Positions 61,977-64,000 of a stretch of 64,000 nucleotides of DNA are shown here, piece by piece (position 1 is the stretch's first letter; each line of letters opens with the position of its first letter). Source of the DNA: [Flexibacter] sp. ATCC 35103 (lineage in GTDB: Bacteria; Bacteroidota; Bacteroidia; Flavobacteriales; Flavobacteriaceae). The stretch is from positions 642,943 to 706,942 of the forward strand of contig NZ_MTQF01000001.1 in assembly GCF_001975985.1 (NCBI RefSeq), read 5' to 3'. Both the position numbers and the translations under genes were made by a program. Below the pieces are notes generated by a model that had not been told where the DNA came from, did not search any database, and saw only the letters and a program-made list of their open reading frames with translations.

Positions 61977-62032
61977 GATTGAGGATATTTATTAAATATA
62001 TAAAAAAATTCCTTCAAAATTATTCATAATCA

Positions 62033-64000
62033 TTATAAACTACTCTTACTGAAATAGTTAGACATTAAAGTAACGAAACTCACTATTGTGATGGTACTTA
62101 AAGGCATAATAATCGCTGCTACCAAGGGAAGCAGGTTACCAGTGACGGCAAATGAAAGTCCTATTATGTTATACAGGAGTGATAAAACAAAGCTCATTTT
62201 GATTATTAAAATTGATTTCTGAGATAATTTTAGAAAATAATCTAATCGTGAAAACTCTGAGGCATCTAAAATTGCGTCACATGCAGGAGAAAAAACGTTG
62301 ACATTTTCTGAGATAGAAATTCCAACATTACTTTGCGCAAGAGCACCTGCATCGTTTAATCCATCACCTACCATCATTACATTTTTACCTTGCTCCTGCA
62401 AATATCTAATAAAATCAAGTTTTTGCTCAGGCTTTTGATTAAAAATCAATTCTGTTCCTTTTGGTAATATGGCTTCAAGATTTTCTCTTTCTCCGTCATT
62501 ATCTCCGGAAAGTACTTTTATAGTATATCTATTACTAAGCGTTACAAACAACTTTTCGAGACCTTCTCTATATTGATTCTGAAAAATGAACTTACCTAAA
62601 TATTCATTATCAATCTTAACATGGAGTGCAGTTCTCTCAATTTCAGATTGCTCTAAAACAGGATTATCCACAAACGCCGCTGATCCTATTTTAATAATCG
62701 TATTTTCAACTGATGCCTGAATCCCTTTTCCTGTTATCTCCTGAAAATCATCAATTTTTATTCTTTTGGATTCCTCTAAAAAATCATATAACATTCGGCT
62801 TAACGGATGATTGGATCCGCGCAATACATTCTTTATCAGAATATAGTTTTGATCAGAAATTATATCTCCTTCATAGGTAATATTCGATTTTTTATTGGTA
62901 GTAATGGTTCCGGTTTTATCAAAAACTATAGTGTCAACTTTTGCTAATTGTTCTATTACCAATGCATTTTTCAGATACATTTTTTGTTTACCCATTATTC
63001 TTAAAATATTTCCAAAAGTAAACGGAGCTGTAAGCGCCAGTGCGCATGGACAAGCGACTATCAGAACAGCTGTAAAAACATTAAATGCTGTATTAGCGTC
63101 TATAAATATCCAATATCCGAAACCTGCAAACGCAATCAGTAATAATATAGGAGTGAAATAACGACTTATGGCATCAGTAATTGTTTTATGTTTTTGAAGT
63201 ACTTTTTTCTGAAAGATCTCATTACTCCACAATTGTGTCAGATAGCTTTGTGAAACCGAGTGCAGTACTTCCATTTCAATAACTTTACCTATTTGCTTTC
63301 CGCCTGCAAAAACTTTATCTCCTGATTTCTTAGTAATAGGAACTGCTTCGCCAGTTACAAAACTATAATCAATTTCAGCTTTTTCACTTATCAAAATACC
63401 ATCTACAGGAATCAGCTCCTGATTTCGAATCAATAATCTGTTTCCTTTTAAAACATCATAAATAGGAACACTTTCTTCTGATGTGTCTGAATTTATTCTG
63501 GTAACAGCAATTGGAAAATAGGATTTAAAATCTCTCTCAAAACTTAAAAAGCTATACGTTTTAATTTGGAACATTTTTCCGAGCAGCATAAAGAAAACTA
63601 AACCTGTTAAACTGTCAAAAAATCCTGATCCATAATTCATTACAATATCAAAAGTACTGCGAACAAACATTACGATTATTCCTAAAGCAATTGGTATATC
63701 AATATTAAGCATCTTTGATTTGATACTTTTATAAGCAGAAACATAGTAACCGCTTGCTGAATATAAAAAGCTTGGCAGTGCTAAAACAAGAATTAAAATC
63801 CTAAAAAATGGCTTGTAATTATCCAACCAGAATTCTTTGATTTCGAAATATTCAGGAAAAGATAACAGCATAATATTTCCAAAACAAAAAAATGCAACTC
63901 CTAACTTATAAGTCAAAGTTCTGTCTACGTTTGTTTTACCAGTTTCATAGTTTTCTAAACTAATATAAGGTTCATAACCTATTGAGCTTAATAAGTATAC
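62033..64000 (-). CDS. ccoI: Copper-transporting P-type ATPase, 5' end cut by window
   Basis: Membrane ATPase that moves copper for the cbb3 oxidase. The frame stays open to the window edge at 64000 (reading YLLSSIGYEPYISLENYETG from the metal-domain end), so the true start lies to the right. Visible marks: an HMA-like N-terminus end, the CPCALALTAP metal site, the phosphorylated aspartate in IVFDKTGTITTNKK, the SGDNDGERENLEAILPKG hinge and MVGDGLNDAGALAQSNVGIS. About 655 residues are in the window; family members have about 790. It is the first of the cco genes here, upstream of ccoS in the same direction. Confidence 0.95.
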   Translation of the reverse strand, partial: VYLLSSIGYEPYISLENYETGKTNVDRTLTYKLGVAFFCFGNIMLLSFPEYFEIKEFWLDNYKPFFRILILVLALPSFLYSASGYYVSAYKSIKSKMLNIDIPIALGIIVMFVRSTFDIVMNYGSGFFDSLTGLVFFMLLGKMFQIKTYSFLSFERDFKSYFPIAVTRINSDTSEESVPIYDVLKGNRLLIRNQELIPVDGILISEKAEIDYSFVTGEAVPITKKSGDKVFAGGKQIGKVIEMEVLHSVSQSYLTQLWSNEIFQKKVLQKHKTITDAISRYFTPILLLIAFAGFGYWIFIDANTAFNVFTAVLIVACPCALALTAPFTFGNILRIMGKQKMYLKNALVIEQLAKVDTIVFDKTGTITTNKKSNITYEGDIISDQNYILIKNVLRGSNHPLSRMLYDFLEESKRIKIDDFQEITGKGIQASVENTIIKIGSAAFVDNPVLEQSEIERTALHVKIDNEYLGKFIFQNQYREGLEKLFVTLSNRYTIKVLSGDNDGERENLEAILPKGTELIFNQKPEQKLDFIRYLQEQGKNVMMVGDGLNDAGALAQSNVGISISENVNVFSPACDAILDASEFSRLDYFLKLSQKSILIIKMSFVLSLLYNIIGLSFAVTGNLLPLVAAIIMPLSTITIVSFVTLMSNYFSKSSL

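Overview
The window looks like a chromosomal segment of a Flavobacterium-type member of the Bacteroidota (Flavobacteriaceae). The DNA is visibly AT-rich. Promoters follow the Bacteroidota pattern (TTG, about 19-20 bp, TAnnTTTG) and start codons lack Shine-Dalgarno sequences. Surface proteins include SprB-type repeats with a type IX secretion (T9SS) sorting tail, and the cbb3 oxidase locus has the fused CcoN-CcoO protein usual in this phylum. The species cannot be fixed from sequence reading alone.

Layout. 1-1.2 kb: 3' part of threonine synthase. 1.4-4.2 kb: a very AT-rich accessory patch with a zinc-ribbon/Vsr-like nuclease, an XRE regulator, a small unknown ORF and an HNH-like protein. 4.4-10 kb: an XRE regulator, a GNAT acetyltransferase, a HutD/Ves-family protein, a Crp/Fnr-type regulator, a PL1 pectate lyase lipoprotein and a HipA-like kinase/DUF3037 pair, separated by hairpin-rich dispersed repeats. 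10.2-15.8 kb: housekeeping genes (nnrD, gcvT, an S41 protease, yebC) plus a 59-bp duplication and a 7-bp tandem repeat. 16.1-36.7 kb: eight co-directional genes for exported or membrane proteins: a 1601-aa protein with a TTG start, an Fn3 array, two SprB-repeat proteins (one ending in a T9SS tail), an outer-membrane-barrel candidate with a helical tail, a TANFOR-like/Fn3 protein and two small proteins. This looks like one surface apparatus and is the best candidate for an undescribed system. 37-38.7 kb: a gene remnant, a second copy of the XRE regulator and two related small membrane peptides. 38.7-49.1 kb: a LamG secreted protein, a cysteine synthase/CBS-like enzyme, an S9 peptidase, ybaB, threonine aldolase, prfB with its programmed +1 frameshift, msrB and an lpxD. 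49.1-54.2 kb: a TetR-controlled membrane gene set, an acyl-CoA carboxylase beta subunit, a DoxX protein and two unknown genes. 54.3-64 kb: hemN facing a microaerobic respiration cluster ccoI-ccoS-ccoNO-ccoQ-ccoP-ccoG-ccoH-SafE, with an FNR-type palindrome before ccoS.

How parts work together. The cco genes encode the high-affinity oxidase (NO, Q, P), copper delivery (CcoI P-type ATPase, SafE-like protein) and maturation (CcoG, CcoH, CcoS); HemN supplies heme precursors without oxygen. The surface cluster combines an adhesin-like T9SS substrate with a barrel and several all-beta exported partners. No tRNA, rRNA, CRISPR array, complete insertion sequence or prophage was seen.
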